Assembly (NCBI GenBank): GCA_003212375.1 | Contig: QCPY01000009.1 | Coordinates: 1-46,965 of the forward strand | DNA length: 46,965 bases | Reading direction: 5' to 3' | DNA from: Prochlorococcus sp. AG-442-N17 | GTDB taxonomy: Bacteria > Cyanobacteriota > Cyanobacteriia > PCC-6307 > Cyanobiaceae | Part shown: positions 1 to 9,382 of the stretch, piece after piece | Layout: each line of letters begins with the position of its first letter | How positions within the stretch are numbered: the stretch's first letter is position 1 | Notes under the pieces: model-generated | The model's input: only the letters and a program-made list of their open reading frames with translations | Database searches by the model: none | What the model was told of the DNA's origin: nothing | Program-made: the position numbers and the translations under genes

Positions 1-543
1 TTGCCAGTTTTTTTGAAAGCAGCCAGAAAATTACAACAAAAATATCCAGATTTAATTGTTTATATTCCCTCTTGTAGAGAGGTTTTTGATGCTAAATTCA
101 AATTAGCTTTAGATAAATACAAAGTTAAAGGAAAGGTTATATCTAAAAATGATATCGATGAATTTAAAACACATATTTACTCATTAACTAAATTAGCCCT
201 ATGTAAATCAGGAACAGTGAATATGGAATTAGCTTTATATGGAATACCTCAAATTGTTGGATATAGAGTTAGTAGAGTAACAGCTTTTATAGCAAAAAAG
301 ATTCTCAATTTCAAAGTTAAATTTATTTCGCCAGTTAATTTATTAGTAAAAAAGTTAATTATTCCTGAATTCGTTCAAAAAAAATTTGAGGTAAACAACA
401 TATATGATAAGGCTTGTCGAATCATAGATCGCAAATCAGAAAAAGCAAGAATTTTAAAAGGTTATGCAATCTTAAAAAAAGAGTTGGGTCAAGAAGGTGT
501 ACTTAAAAGAGCTGCCGAAGAAATTATTAATTCTTTAATTTGA
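1..543 (+). CDS. lpxB: Lipid-A-disaccharide synthase, C-terminal part (cut by window edge)
   Basis: This is the C-terminal 180 residues of a GT19-family glycosyltransferase. The enzyme joins UDP-diacylglucosamine to lipid X to form lipid A disaccharide at the inner face of the inner membrane. The stretch KSGTVNMELALYGIPQIVGY matches the donor-nucleotide binding region typical of LpxB, in which the serine/glycine loop is followed by an ELAL-GxP motif. The family is usually about 380-390 residues long, so roughly half lies upstream of the window, and the TTG at base 1 is only an in-frame codon, not a supported start. msrA follows 16 bp downstream on the same strand, so the two may be co-transcribed. 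Confidence 0.85.
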   Translation: MPVFLKAARKLQQKYPDLIVYIPSCREVFDAKFKLALDKYKVKGKVISKNDIDEFKTHIYSLTKLALCKSGTVNMELALYGIPQIVGYRVSRVTAFIAKKILNFKVKFISPVNLLVKKLIIPEFVQKKFEVNNIYDKACRIIDRKSEKARILKGYAILKKELGQEGVLKRAAEEIINSLI

Positions 544-559
544 TGTTTATAATTAAGTA

Positions 560-1162
560 ATGAAATATCTTTACTCATTAATAATTATATTTTCAATATT
601 AGTAAATCCTATAAATACTTTTGCTGAAGAAGTAGTACTAGCTGGAGGGTGTTTTTGGTGTTTAGAACATGATTTAGAGTCTTTAAAAGGTGTTAATACA
701 GTAATAAGTGGATACTCTGGTGGAGATTTACAAAATCCTACGTATGAAAATCATAATGGACATCAAGAAGTCGTTTTAGTAGATTATGATTCTGAGGTAG
801 TAAGTTTATCAGAAATATACAGGTTATATATGAGAAATATTGATCCCCTTGATGGAGGAGGTCAATTTTGTGATAGAGGTAATTCTTATAGACCTGTTAT
901 CTTTTATGAAAATTCAAATGAAAAGAGAGAAGCAACTAAATCCCTACTTTCTGCTTCAAAAGAATTAGGAACTAAATTAGACAAAATTAGTGTGGAACTA
1001 AAACCAAAAAGTCAGTTCTGGGTTGCTGAGGATTATCATCAGGATTTTGCCAATAAAAATGAATTAAAATATAAGTTTTATAGATACACATGCGGAAGAG
1101 ACCAGACATTAGATAAATTATGGAAAGACAATGCTAGATCAATTAATGTTTGGTCTGAATAA
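560..1162 (+). CDS. msrA: Peptide-methionine (S)-S-oxide reductase MsrA, exported
   Basis: MsrA reduces methionine-S-sulfoxide in oxidised proteins. The catalytic motif GCFWC is at residues 30-34 with nucleophile Cys31, followed by the family motifs GGQFCDRGNSYRP and EDYHQDF. A cysteine in YTCGRD near the C-terminus could act as the resolving residue. The first 22 residues form a hydrophobic signal peptide ending NTFA, so the enzyme probably acts in the periplasm or thylakoid lumen rather than the cytosol. At 200 residues it is full length for the family. Its stop codon abuts the stop of the convergent pepA with no gap between them. Confidence 0.93.
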   Translation: MKYLYSLIIIFSILVNPINTFAEEVVLAGGCFWCLEHDLESLKGVNTVISGYSGGDLQNPTYENHNGHQEVVLVDYDSEVVSLSEIYRLYMRNIDPLDGGGQFCDRGNSYRPVIFYENSNEKREATKSLLSASKELGTKLDKISVELKPKSQFWVAEDYHQDFANKNELKYKFYRYTCGRDQTLDKLWKDNARSINVWSE

Positions 1163-2650
1163 TTATTTATTATCAATACATTTATTCTTAACCCATTGGA
1201 CTAAAGTTTTTACTCCATATCCTGTAGCTCCTGATGGGTTAATCCCTTTATTTTTATCAGCCCAACAAGTCCCTGCTATATCTATATGAGCCCATTTTAT
1301 ATTGCTATCAAAAAATTCTTCTAGAAATAGTGCAGCAGTAATTGATCCGCCTGCCCTTGGCCCAGTATTTTTCATATCGGCAATATGTGACTTAAGACCA
1401 TCTTTATAAGATTTTTGTAAGGGCATTTGCCATAATAATTCTCCAGCTTGGGATGATGCTTTTTTTAAGTCTTTTGCCATCAAATTGTTATTAGTCCAAA
1501 AACCGGCTACATCATTTCCTAATGCAATAACAATTGCACCGGTCAAAGTAGCAAGATCAATTATTGAATCAGGTTTTAAATTTGATGCGTAGGTTAATGC
1601 ATCAGCCAATGTAAGCCTCCCCTCAGCATCAGTATTATTTATTTCAATTGTCTTGCCATTTGAAGCTTTTATCACATCCCCAGGATGTACAGCTGATCCA
1701 TTTATCATATTCTCGCAAGCCGCTACAATAAAGTGTATTTCTAATCCATCTGGATTTATTGCTCCGAGTGCTTTGGCCGCTCCTAAAACTGCAGCGCTAC
1801 CACCCATATCATATTTCATCATTTCAATTTGAGATGCTCCAACTTTTAAGTTGTAACCTCCAGAATCAAACGTTAAACCTTTTCCTACTAATGCAATCTT
1901 TTCTCTTACAGGACTTTTTGACTTTAAAGTTAAGTGTATAAATTTAGGTTCTAAATCAGAACCTTTAGCTACTGCCAAGTATGCACCCATTCCTAAATCT
2001 TTGCATTCATTTTTATCAAGGATTTTAATCTCTAAGCCATGTTCTTTAGCTATTTTTGTAGCTTCTAAAGACATTTCTAGTGGAGTAAGACTATTAGGGG
2101 GAGCAGCTACAAGTCTCCTTGCGAGCTCAACACCTTCACAAAGATATTCTGTCTCATCGAAGCTTATATCTTCAAATTTATTCAAATTCAAAAATTCAAT
2201 TTCTTGGAGAATTTTTTTTTCATTTCTTTTGCTTTTGAATCGATTATCTTTGTAGGTTGATAATCTTGCTAATTCAGCTAAAGAACTTATTTCCTCTTCT
2301 GTTTTTATTAATTCCGAAGGTAATAGAATACTAATCTTTTCATCTCTATCCAAAGTTGTTCTAATGATTTTTGCCATATTATTTTTAACATCATTTATCT
2401 CAATATCATTTGATTTACCAAGACCAAAAATTATTAAAGTTTCTAATCTTTGATCTAAAAATTCGAGGTTTAGAATTTCTCCTTTTTCTCCTTTGAATTT
2501 TTTTTGATTAACTTTTTTAAGTAATATTTCAGGGTCAACAATGAATTTAATATTATCTAATTGAGTTTCTATTTCTTCATCAAAAATTCCAAATATAAGT
2601 GAAGTTCCTTGCCAACTATCTAGATTTTTTTTGAAGGTGGAAAATTGCAT
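1163..2650 (-). CDS. pepA: Leucyl aminopeptidase (M17 family)
   Basis: This cytosolic dizinc aminopeptidase removes N-terminal residues during protein turnover. At 495 residues it is of usual length. The metal and catalytic signature is intact: [10 protein letters not shown] around residues 256-265 (Lys257 and Asp262 as zinc ligands), Asp281 in KYDMGGSAA, and the M17 signature NTDAEGRL at 339-346 (Asp341, Glu343, catalytic Arg345). The N-terminal 160 residues form the more variable macro-like domain. It is convergent with msrA. The GIY-YIG-like gene lies 25 bp upstream on the same strand and may share its transcript. Confidence 0.95.
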   Translation of the reverse strand: MQFSTFKKNLDSWQGTSLIFGIFDEEIETQLDNIKFIVDPEILLKKVNQKKFKGEKGEILNLEFLDQRLETLIIFGLGKSNDIEINDVKNNMAKIIRTTLDRDEKISILLPSELIKTEEEISSLAELARLSTYKDNRFKSKRNEKKILQEIEFLNLNKFEDISFDETEYLCEGVELARRLVAAPPNSLTPLEMSLEATKIAKEHGLEIKILDKNECKDLGMGAYLAVAKGSDLEPKFIHLTLKSKSPVREKIALVGKGLTFDSGGYNLKVGASQIEMMKYDMGGSAAVLGAAKALGAINPDGLEIHFIVAACENMINGSAVHPGDVIKASNGKTIEINNTDAEGRLTLADALTYASNLKPDSIIDLATLTGAIVIALGNDVAGFWTNNNLMAKDLKKASSQAGELLWQMPLQKSYKDGLKSHIADMKNTGPRAGGSITAALFLEEFFDSNIKWAHIDIAGTCWADKNKGINPSGATGYGVKTLVQWVKNKCIDNK

Positions 2651-2675
2651 TTTAAAGAAAGGATTTAATTAATTG

Positions 2676-3281
2676 TTAGTTGTTTGTGAAGGTAGTTGTC
2701 CACCGATCTCTTGTTTCTTTATTGAATGGTGGTAGCCATAAATATATTAGATTATTTTCTAATTTACGTCTTAATCTGACATCTCTTGGAACATCAATAA
2801 AAAAACGTATATCTTGGTGACTTTTAAGATTGTTTGAAGCGAGAGCCTCTTTGTAATTAATTAGATAATTCTTGCAATCATGCTCACCCTTCCATCTTTT
2901 ATTAGCTGAATTTGTTTCACCTATGTAAAGGATTATTTTAGAATTTAACATATTATCAATTACAAAGTACATAGCTGGACCTTGGTGTACAGATTGATTC
3001 ATTCTCCAAAAATTTAATGACAAAGGTTGAAGAGAGAATGGATCAATTTTTTTATCTTCAAAGCTTTTAATTTCATTAAGAAGTGATTGTTGAGAATTTG
3101 TATTTTGTTTATTATCAAGAATTTTTGATTGATGATCATGAATTTTATTGCGCCAAATCATTAAGGTTTTGCTTTTTATTTTTAGATCATTTGAGAATGG
3201 CAAATTAGTTGAAGTATTTATTTTAGAATTAAATAATTCAGTTTGCCTACTTTGTTTTGAAGTATTATTTAAAGGTTCCAA
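2676..3281 (-). CDS. GIY-YIG nuclease-like protein, function unknown
   Basis: This 201-residue protein has a low-complexity, Asn/Ser/Lys-rich N-terminal 80 residues and a C-terminal domain resembling GIY-YIG nucleases. MYFVI (104-108) and LYIGET (118-123) correspond to the two strands naming the family. An Arg at 129 follows in the next helix, and Glu175 in RRKLENNLIYLW with Asn187 in PPFNKE match the usual metal-binding Glu and conserved Asn. The domain therefore looks potentially active, but the substrate is unknown. Phage, repair and stand-alone GIY-YIG proteins share this fold. It lies 25 bp upstream of pepA. The call rests on motif reading alone. Confidence 0.6.
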   Translation of the reverse strand: MEPLNNTSKQSRQTELFNSKINTSTNLPFSNDLKIKSKTLMIWRNKIHDHQSKILDNKQNTNSQQSLLNEIKSFEDKKIDPFSLQPLSLNFWRMNQSVHQGPAMYFVIDNMLNSKIILYIGETNSANKRWKGEHDCKNYLINYKEALASNNLKSHQDIRFFIDVPRDVRLRRKLENNLIYLWLPPFNKETRDRWTTTFTNN

Positions 3282-3427
3282 GATAATGAAACAATTTTTC
3301 TAAATCTTAGATCTTAATCAATATTAGTAAGAGAATTATTTATAAATAAATATTTATCTATATAAAAAGTATGGATTTATTTTTCTAAAAATACTTTTCA
3401 TGATTTGTTAAAAAAAATGTAAAAAAT

Positions 3428-4549
3428 TTAATTAAATTTTTTTATTTTTTTATACCATTCTTCTTTAATTTTGGATTTTAGAAGACTAAATAATGTAAAC
3501 ATAAAAATCTTTATATTGAAAACAAAAGTAATGTTATTAAATCTAGAGGGCCGATACTGATTATGCCATTTTTTATAAGCATGAAAATTTATCCAGAAAA
3601 GTGTTTGATCTTTAACAAGCTTATTTTTTTTAATGGGCTCTCTATTTATTAGTTTTTCATATAGTATTTTCGAACCATAAATCTCACTATTTTTTATAAG
3701 CCAATCATAAAAACTTGTTTGGATCTCATAGTATTTTGATTTGAATTTATCTTCTTTTATAAGTTTATTTGTGAATTGCTCATACAATTTGTTTGCATCA
3801 AGTTGTAACTTCTTAGGATAATTATTTAAACAATACCTTGGGACAAGTTCTATGTTGCCAAAGTAAGGGACAGCTCCAGAAGCTATGATTTCGTAATGTC
3901 GAAGAGCATCTGCACCTCCTCTAATTTCGGTATAAGCAAAAAAAGATTCTTTATATTGCTGAAAATAATTTTTTTCCTTTGTATATATAAAAGTACCCCT
4001 ATCCCTTGGATCGCAAGGAGCTAATAAATATTTTTTGGAAGTAAATTCTCTAGTTTGATTTTTAATATTTTCTATTATGGGTTTAGGAATAAAATATTGT
4101 ATTGGATTAATCCCGTTTGAATATGCAATAGAGGAAGTTTCTCTTTTAAAATATATACAATATTTTGAATGCCAACTAATACATTCATCATCATCTCCAT
4201 CGATTGCTATAACTTTATCTGGTCCAAATCTCTTTAAAGAGACCCAGAAGTATTTATCAAATTTTCTTATTGAAGGATAAATAACATAATCATATTCATC
4301 ATAAAAAATCTCATAATCAGAAACACAACAATCAATAAATTCTGATTTCTCTAATTTGCCATAAAGTGTGAACCCTTTACCATGTGCAGTTTTAATATTA
4401 CTCGAATGATCACCATCAGTATTAAATAAGAAAGATGGATATGAATTACTAAAAAAATTTATTCTTTTATCAATTACAAGATTCATCCAAACCATATCAG
4501 ACACATGATCTATATTCCGCCCTTCTCGTAAAACAAGTACTTTAGGCAT
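3428..4549 (-). CDS. Glycosyltransferase-like protein (putative)
   Basis: This 373-residue protein is not firmly recognised. The stretch RGGADALRHYEIIASGAVPY (residues 210-229) resembles the C-terminal donor-binding segment of GT-B or exostosin-like glycosyltransferases, where an Arg, a Glu and an ASG(C/A)VP motif are typical. AIDGDDDE (115-122) is acidic but not a clear DXD site. No signal peptide or transmembrane helix is visible. The C-terminus is Lys/Phe-rich and could be membrane-peripheral. It stands alone, with 146 bp downstream and 471 bp upstream free of clear genes, unlike the tight packing elsewhere, which suggests an accessory gene for surface polysaccharide or protein glycosylation. 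That role is inferred. Confidence 0.45.
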   Translation of the reverse strand: MPKVLVLREGRNIDHVSDMVWMNLVIDKRINFFSNSYPSFLFNTDGDHSSNIKTAHGKGFTLYGKLEKSEFIDCCVSDYEIFYDEYDYVIYPSIRKFDKYFWVSLKRFGPDKVIAIDGDDDECISWHSKYCIYFKRETSSIAYSNGINPIQYFIPKPIIENIKNQTREFTSKKYLLAPCDPRDRGTFIYTKEKNYFQQYKESFFAYTEIRGGADALRHYEIIASGAVPYFGNIELVPRYCLNNYPKKLQLDANKLYEQFTNKLIKEDKFKSKYYEIQTSFYDWLIKNSEIYGSKILYEKLINREPIKKNKLVKDQTLFWINFHAYKKWHNQYRPSRFNNITFVFNIKIFMFTLFSLLKSKIKEEWYKKIKKFN

Positions 4550-4935
4550 CTTGGTTTTGTGAAATTTAACAATTTTATCATCAAACTTTGTAATTTCTAT
4601 TATTTGTTTCTTTTGCTTGGCAGTTTTTTACTAAATTTCTCCATACAAATTTCAATCTAATAAACTTTGATCAAACCAAGATGATTGATTTTAAATTGTA
4701 ATTTTAAACAAATATTTTTTCTCAAATTACTATAATTTTTTGGATTAAGATATAAAATTCAAAGAATACCAAACAATTATTTTATAGTTAGGGAATTAAT
4801 AATTATTTTTACAACTAAATATCTTTAGTGGAATCTTTTTTTTATTTATAATAATTCTGTTATGTTATGTAAAAAGATCCCTCTCAAACCTATCGCAAAA
4901 CATCATTCCATTTAAAAATAATAACTTCACTTAAA

Positions 4936-5034
4936 ATGTCATACTCTCATCAAATTATAATTGGTAAATTAAATCAAGTTATAATTAGTAAATTAAATCA
5001 AGGAAATATGGAGGCTTATAATGTCATTCTTTGA
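4936..5034 (+). CDS. Possible 32-aa upstream ORF overlapping the DUF1825 start
   Basis: An ATG at 4936 opens a 32-codon frame that ends at TGA 5032-5034, 14 bp inside the DUF1825 gene in another frame. The 24-bp tandem repeat lies within it and preserves frame, giving two near-identical octapeptides (IIGKLNQV and IISKLNQG). It could be a leader peptide or a chance frame. No ribosome binding site is visible ahead of 4936, so confidence is low. Confidence 0.18.
   Translation: MSYSHQIIIGKLNQVIISKLNQGNMEAYNVIL
4955..5002. repeat. 24-bp direct tandem repeat, two copies
   Basis: Two adjacent 24-bp units, 4955-4978 and 4979-5002, differ at a single position (G at 4963, A at 4987). They sit immediately before the Shine-Dalgarno sequence of the DUF1825 gene. 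The unit contains the palindrome-like core TAATT and could be a duplicated regulatory site or a replication-slippage product. Confidence 0.9.
5010..5014 (+). promoter_or_regulatory. Strong Shine-Dalgarno site of the DUF1825 gene
   Basis: GGAGG stands 6 nt ahead of the ATG at 5021. Most genes in this window have no recognisable Shine-Dalgarno sequence, so this one is unusual. It fixes the start of the DUF1825 gene and suggests efficient translation. Confidence 0.75.
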
Positions 5035-5344
5035 ATCAAACATTGTACAAGAAGAAGCTAAAAAGCTTTTTACTGATTATCAAGAACTAATGAAGCTAGG
5101 TTCTGAATATGGAAAATTTGACAGAGAAGGAAAAAAAATGTTCATAAAAAAAATGGAATCCCTTATGGATCGTTATAAAATTTTCATGAAAAGATTTGAA
5201 TTGTCGGAGGATTTCCAAGCTAAAATGACTGTAGAGCAATTAAAAACTCAGTTAAGTCAATTTGGGATTACTCCAGATCAAATGTTCGATCAGATGAATA
5301 AAACTTTAATAAGAATGAAAAGTGAACTTGATAAAGATTCTTAA
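5021..5344 (+). CDS. DUF1825 family protein
   Basis: A 107-residue soluble, mostly helical protein matching the conserved cyanobacterial DUF1825 family; FFESNIVQEEAKKLF and the charged, Met/Lys-rich middle are characteristic. No function is known to me for this family. There is no signal peptide, membrane segment or cysteine. The start is supported by a GGAGG six bases upstream. tyrS follows 19 bp downstream and pyrF after that, so it probably heads a three-gene unit. The strong ribosome binding site hints at a more abundant product than its neighbours. Confidence 0.85.
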   Translation: MSFFESNIVQEEAKKLFTDYQELMKLGSEYGKFDREGKKMFIKKMESLMDRYKIFMKRFELSEDFQAKMTVEQLKTQLSQFGITPDQMFDQMNKTLIRMKSELDKDS

Positions 5345-5363
5345 ATTTTAAATATGAAATTCA

Positions 5364-6605
5364 ATGGTTGATAAATCAGCATTGCCAAGATGGCTTTCAA
5401 GAGGAATTGAGGAATACTTTCCAATTAAGGGTACAGATGAAACTTTTGCAAAGAAAATTAATGATGCAAAACATAATAATAGAAAATTAAGGGTTAAATT
5501 TGGAATCGATCCAACTGGAACCGATATTCATCTCGGGCACAGTATTTTGTTTAAAAAACTTAGGGCATTTCAAGACAATGGACATATCGCAGTTTTAATT
5601 ATTGGTGATTTTACAGCTCAAATAGGAGACCCAACTGGGAAAAGTAGAACAAGATTGCAGTTGTCGGAAAAACAAGTTAAGGAAAATGCAAAAACATACT
5701 TAACACAATTAGGAATGGGAAAATCACCTGATGAATCTATTTTAGATTTTGATTCAAAAGATAAAATAGAAATTAGATATAACAGTGAATGGTTAAAGGG
5801 ATTAAATCTTAATTCGATAATTGAATTAATGGGGAGTGCTACAGTTAGTCAAATGCTATCTAAAGAGGATTTTAATAAAAGGTATAATACTCAAGTCCCA
5901 ATTGCTTTGCATGAATTCTTATATCCACTACTGCAAGGCTATGATTCGGTAGCAGTGCAATCAGATATTGAGCTTGGGGGTACAGATCAAAAATTTAATA
6001 TTGCAATAGGCCGGGATCTGCAAAGGCATTTTAAACAACAACCTCAATACGGTGTTCTAATGCCAATTTTGACAGGTTTAGATGGAATAAAGAAAATGAG
6101 TAAATCTGAATTTAATACTGTAGGTATGAGAGAAGATCCTCTTTCAATGTATTCAAAATTAGAAAAAGTACCCGATAATATAATATCTACCTATTTTGAA
6201 TTACTTACAGATATAGATTTAAGTGATCTTAAGGACGCAAACCCGCGTGAGATGCAGAGAAGAATGGCTTTAGAAGTTACTACTTTATTCCACGGCGCTG
6301 ACGAAGCATTAAAAGCACAATCAAACTGTGAAAAATTATTCCTTGGACAAAAGGAGAAAGTTGGAAAAATTCCAGAGATTTCATTAGAAGAAATAGTTTT
6401 CCCTGTTAAAATTTTCTACTTGTTAAGTGCTTTAAAATTATTTAAATCTAGTAGTGAGTCCAAAAGATCTATTAAGGGGGGTGGTGTAAAGATTGATAGC
6501 CAGAAAGTAATTAATCCTGATCTAATTTTTGAATCAAAAAAAGATTTAGAGGGTAAAATTGTGCAAATTGGGAAAAAAGTAATTAAGAGGTTTGAAAAAC
6601 AATAA
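5364..6605 (+). CDS. tyrS: Tyrosyl-tRNA synthetase
   Basis: This class I aminoacyl-tRNA synthetase charges tRNA-Tyr in the cytosol. The HIGH-type motif reads HLGH in GTDIHLGHS, and the second signature is the KMSKS loop in [12 protein letters not shown]. The tyrosine pocket [16 protein letters not shown] is also present. The C-terminus has the S4-like RNA-binding part ([14 protein letters not shown]). At 413 residues it fits the bacterial TyrS subgroup with a TyrZ-like HLGH motif. It lies between the DUF1825 gene and pyrF, which begins 3 bp after its stop, so it is almost surely co-transcribed with pyrF. Confidence 0.95.
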   Translation: MVDKSALPRWLSRGIEEYFPIKGTDETFAKKINDAKHNNRKLRVKFGIDPTGTDIHLGHSILFKKLRAFQDNGHIAVLIIGDFTAQIGDPTGKSRTRLQLSEKQVKENAKTYLTQLGMGKSPDESILDFDSKDKIEIRYNSEWLKGLNLNSIIELMGSATVSQMLSKEDFNKRYNTQVPIALHEFLYPLLQGYDSVAVQSDIELGGTDQKFNIAIGRDLQRHFKQQPQYGVLMPILTGLDGIKKMSKSEFNTVGMREDPLSMYSKLEKVPDNIISTYFELLTDIDLSDLKDANPREMQRRMALEVTTLFHGADEALKAQSNCEKLFLGQKEKVGKIPEISLEEIVFPVKIFYLLSALKLFKSSSESKRSIKGGGVKIDSQKVINPDLIFESKKDLEGKIVQIGKKVIKRFEKQ

Positions 6606-6608
6606 TAA

Positions 6609-7337
6609 ATGAATAACAGTTTTAATTTAGAAGATAAAATAATATTGGCAATTGATGGACTTGATGGAAGTCAGGCAAAATCCCTTCTAGAAAAGTGCCC
6701 TAGTATCAAGTGGGTGAAAATTGGGCTAGAGCTTTTTGTTAGGGAAGGTCCAAGAGTTATTGAAATATTGAAAGGTTTGAATAAAAAAATTTTTTTAGAT
6801 TTAAAATTCCATGATATCCCAAACACTATGAGTGCAGCTTGCTACCAAGTTTCAAAATTAGGAGTTGATATAATTTCTATCCATGCTTCAGCAGGTCTAA
6901 AAGCTCTCAAGGATTCGAAAAAAGCATCTTTAGAAGGAGCTACCTCTGTGAGTGTAAACCCTCCATTTATTGTAGGAATAACTGTTTTAACAAGCTTTTC
7001 TCTAAAAGATTTTCAAACTGATCTTGATAGAAATAATTCAATTGAAGAAAATGTATTGAGACTTGCAAAGTTGTCTTTTGATGCTGGATTAGATGGATGT
7101 GTCTGTTCGCCTTGGGAGGTGAAAATGTTGAGATCTATTTATAAGGATAATTTTGAACTAATTACACCAGGTATCAGATTAAAGGTTGAAAATAAAGATG
7201 ATCAAAATAGAATTATGACTCCCTATGAAGCTATAGATAATGGCGCTTCGAAATTAGTCATTGGTAGATCAATATCAAAAGCTACAGATCCTAATAAAGC
7301 TCTAATAGAAATGTTTAAATCTATTAATTCTGGTTAA
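6609..7337 (+). CDS. pyrF: Orotidine 5'-phosphate decarboxylase
   Basis: PyrF converts OMP to UMP, the last step of de novo pyrimidine synthesis. The catalytic segment [13 protein letters not shown] carries the essential Asp-Lys-x-x-Asp array typical of the family. The phosphate-binding end is [11 protein letters not shown], and TPGIRL is the usual strand-7 motif. At 242 residues it is complete. It starts 3 bp behind tyrS. Its 3' end overlaps the 3' end of the convergent plsY by 14 bp. Confidence 0.95.
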   Translation: MNNSFNLEDKIILAIDGLDGSQAKSLLEKCPSIKWVKIGLELFVREGPRVIEILKGLNKKIFLDLKFHDIPNTMSAACYQVSKLGVDIISIHASAGLKALKDSKKASLEGATSVSVNPPFIVGITVLTSFSLKDFQTDLDRNNSIEENVLRLAKLSFDAGLDGCVCSPWEVKMLRSIYKDNFELITPGIRLKVENKDDQNRIMTPYEAIDNGASKLVIGRSISKATDPNKALIEMFKSINSG

Positions 7338-7914
7338 TCTTGGATTCTTCTCCCTTAAGCAATCTTGTTATGTTTGTTCTATGTTTCCAGATTACTAATA
7401 ATGCCACAATTAAACTTATAAAAAAGTATGAGTGTATCAAATTACTGAGATAAAAAAACATAAAAACAGGAAGCAAAATTGCAGCTGTAATACTGGATAA
7501 AGAAACAAATTTAGTTTTCGTTAGGACTATTAAAAAAATGCCAAGAGATGCTAGCCCAACTTTCCAGGAAAGAGCCAAAAACATACCTAATCCAGTCGCA
7601 ACTGCTTTCCCTCCTTTACCTCTAAGCCATATTGGCCAAATATGCCCTACTACAGCCGATATGCCTGCTATAACTTCTATGAATCCTTGATCTGTATAAT
7701 ATTGAGCAATTTTTACGGCAATAAGGCCTTTCCCAACGTCAATGAAAAATACAAAAAGTGCTGGCCATTTCCCAACATTTCTCAAGACATTTGTGGCCCC
7801 TGTAGATCCAGAACCTATAGTTCTTAGATCTATATTTTTAAGATATTTTCCAACTAAAAAACCTGTTGGAAGTGACCCTAAAAGATAACTTGTAAAAATT
7901 ATTAAGATGTTCAT
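7324..7914 (-). CDS. plsY: Glycerol-3-phosphate acyltransferase PlsY
   Basis: This inner-membrane enzyme moves the acyl group from acyl-phosphate to glycerol-3-phosphate, the first step of phospholipid synthesis. The motif [16 protein letters not shown] near residue 35 and the later [12 protein letters not shown] are the conserved cytoplasmic loops that bind substrates. At least five hydrophobic segments are visible in 196 residues. It is last in a minus-strand run with DUF3086 (5 bp gap), DUF3119, an MlaE-like permease and a transporter, which makes a link to membrane lipid supply likely. Confidence 0.93.
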   Translation of the reverse strand: MNILIIFTSYLLGSLPTGFLVGKYLKNIDLRTIGSGSTGATNVLRNVGKWPALFVFFIDVGKGLIAVKIAQYYTDQGFIEVIAGISAVVGHIWPIWLRGKGGKAVATGLGMFLALSWKVGLASLGIFLIVLTKTKFVSLSSITAAILLPVFMFFYLSNLIHSYFFISLIVALLVIWKHRTNITRLLKGEESKINQN

Positions 7915-7919
7915 AAAGA

Positions 7920-8930
7920 TTAGTTTAGTTCAAGATCATCATAAATTTCATTATCTGAACCAGCAAATGCAACCCATAATGGGAATTGAAGTATTGGAAT
8001 TTCAACAGAGGCTTCTGCTGCATCAATGATAATAAATGGCAATTCTTCATTGGCTTCTAATCTATCAGCTCTTTCGATAACACCTTCAGGCCTTTCAAAA
8101 AGAACAATCCCACTATTAGGTCCAAAGTCATCCCTTGTGAGACCAAGTGAATCTTGCAGAATTCTTCTCCATTCGCCTAATCTTTCAGGCTGCGAAGCTA
8201 AAATAAGAGTCTGAAACTGATCTCCATATAATTCGCCAAGAATAGATATTAAACCCGCTGATAACAAGGCATTTTTTTGTCGAGATCCTCTACTTTCAAG
8301 AGAACCTCTTCCTCCCATGTTGAAGAACCAATCATCCATAATTTCTATATCTGATGAATTAAGACTTCTTCTTAATTTCCATGGTTCAGCATAAAAATCA
8401 GGTTGTTCTTGGAAACTTGAAAAGCAACTTTTTATAATCTCTTCATCTGGCTTAAATGTTTCAGAAAGAGCTGGAACTTTAATAACATTATCTTTGCCAT
8501 TGTCTTGCTTTTTCTGATCAAGGGGAGATGGTTTTACGATTATTGGTTGAGAAACTAATTCAAGTTTCTCTACGTTTTGTGAAAGATTCTGTAAAGCTCC
8601 AGTTAAATACTCTTGAAAGCCTTTAACTCTTTTAGCGATATTATCTGACTGTCCTTTAAAGTTTGATTCAATATCTTGTTCTAATTCATTTTTTTTTGTT
8701 TCTAACTCTTTTATTTCTTTAACTAAAGAGTCTTTTTTTGAAACGAGATCTCTAAAAATTTCATCAGAAATTTCATCAAAAGACTTAGTTGATTTGTTAT
8801 TTTTTGGGGCGATTTTTTTATTTTGCGTTGTATTTTTCTTACTAATTTGTTTGGTTTTATCATTTGTAATTGACTTATCTATTATTAATTCCTTTTCAGG
8901 ATTATTGTTGGAAATTTCTGTATTGGTCAT
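7920..8930 (-). CDS. DUF3086 family cyanobacterial protein
   Basis: A 336-residue soluble protein of the cyanobacterial DUF3086 family; function unknown. The first 50 residues are Asn/Lys-rich and probably disordered. Residues 55-100 form a heptad-like coiled coil ([15 protein letters not shown]). The conserved C-terminal part from about residue 170 includes [20 protein letters not shown] and [15 protein letters not shown] and ends in acidic residues. No membrane helix is visible. The genes on both sides concern membrane lipids, which suggests, but does not show, a role with PlsY or the MlaE-like permease. Confidence 0.85.
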   Translation of the reverse strand: MTNTEISNNNPEKELIIDKSITNDKTKQISKKNTTQNKKIAPKNNKSTKSFDEISDEIFRDLVSKKDSLVKEIKELETKKNELEQDIESNFKGQSDNIAKRVKGFQEYLTGALQNLSQNVEKLELVSQPIIVKPSPLDQKKQDNGKDNVIKVPALSETFKPDEEIIKSCFSSFQEQPDFYAEPWKLRRSLNSSDIEIMDDWFFNMGGRGSLESRGSRQKNALLSAGLISILGELYGDQFQTLILASQPERLGEWRRILQDSLGLTRDDFGPNSGIVLFERPEGVIERADRLEANEELPFIIIDAAEASVEIPILQFPLWVAFAGSDNEIYDDLELN

Positions 8931-8965
8931 TTAAATAATTTTGATGATTAAGCAAAAACTAATTT

Positions 8966-9382
8966 TTAGGAATTTTTAATTTCCAGGGATTCAACTTTTT
9001 TTATCAGCTCATCTTTTAATTGCTTTGGATTAAATAATATTGGTAATAGATGAGGACTGGACTTTTCTCTAAAATAAAAAATACCTGGGATTGTAGGGAA
9101 AAAGAATTTCCATGATATCCAATTCTTGAATGGAAAAGTTCTAATCTCTTTCCCTAATTGTAAAACGATAAAATCATCATTTGTTATTTTTATTCTTAAG
9201 GTTAATGACTGAAGTAATAAAAAAAAGCTAAAAGAAGCAAAAACTATTGTTGGTAAAGAACCAATATTCAAAAACAAAAGCATAAAACTTAAGACTATTA
9301 GAATGATTGGCAACTGAAATGATGGAGATATTATTACTGGCTCCTTTTTTTTTGATTTAGTGTTAAACATTGAATCATCCAA
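8966..9382 (-). CDS. DUF3119 family membrane protein
   Basis: A 138-residue protein resembling the cyanobacterial DUF3119 family. Two closely spaced hydrophobic segments (about residues 22-40 and 43-62) form a membrane hairpin, followed by a PH-like soluble part containing TFPFKNWISWKFFFP and FYFREKSSPHLLPILF. PH-like domains on short membrane anchors are common, but the function of this family is unknown to me. Its start overlaps the end of the upstream MlaE-like permease gene by 8 bp, which indicates translational coupling and a shared job. Confidence 0.8.
   Translation of the reverse strand: MDDSMFNTKSKKKEPVIISPSFQLPIILIVLSFMLLFLNIGSLPTIVFASFSFFLLLQSLTLRIKITNDDFIVLQLGKEIRTFPFKNWISWKFFFPTIPGIFYFREKSSPHLLPILFNPKQLKDELIKKVESLEIKNS

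Larger units (their letters stand above)
4550..5020. other. 471-bp AT-rich spacer
   Basis: This is a non-coding stretch between the divergent glycosyltransferase-like gene and the DUF1825 gene, so it must hold promoters for both. It contains a 24-bp tandem duplication (4955-5002), a 32-codon upstream ORF and a strong ribosome binding site. The rest is AT-rich with no stable hairpin or further coding potential that I can see. Confidence 0.7.
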
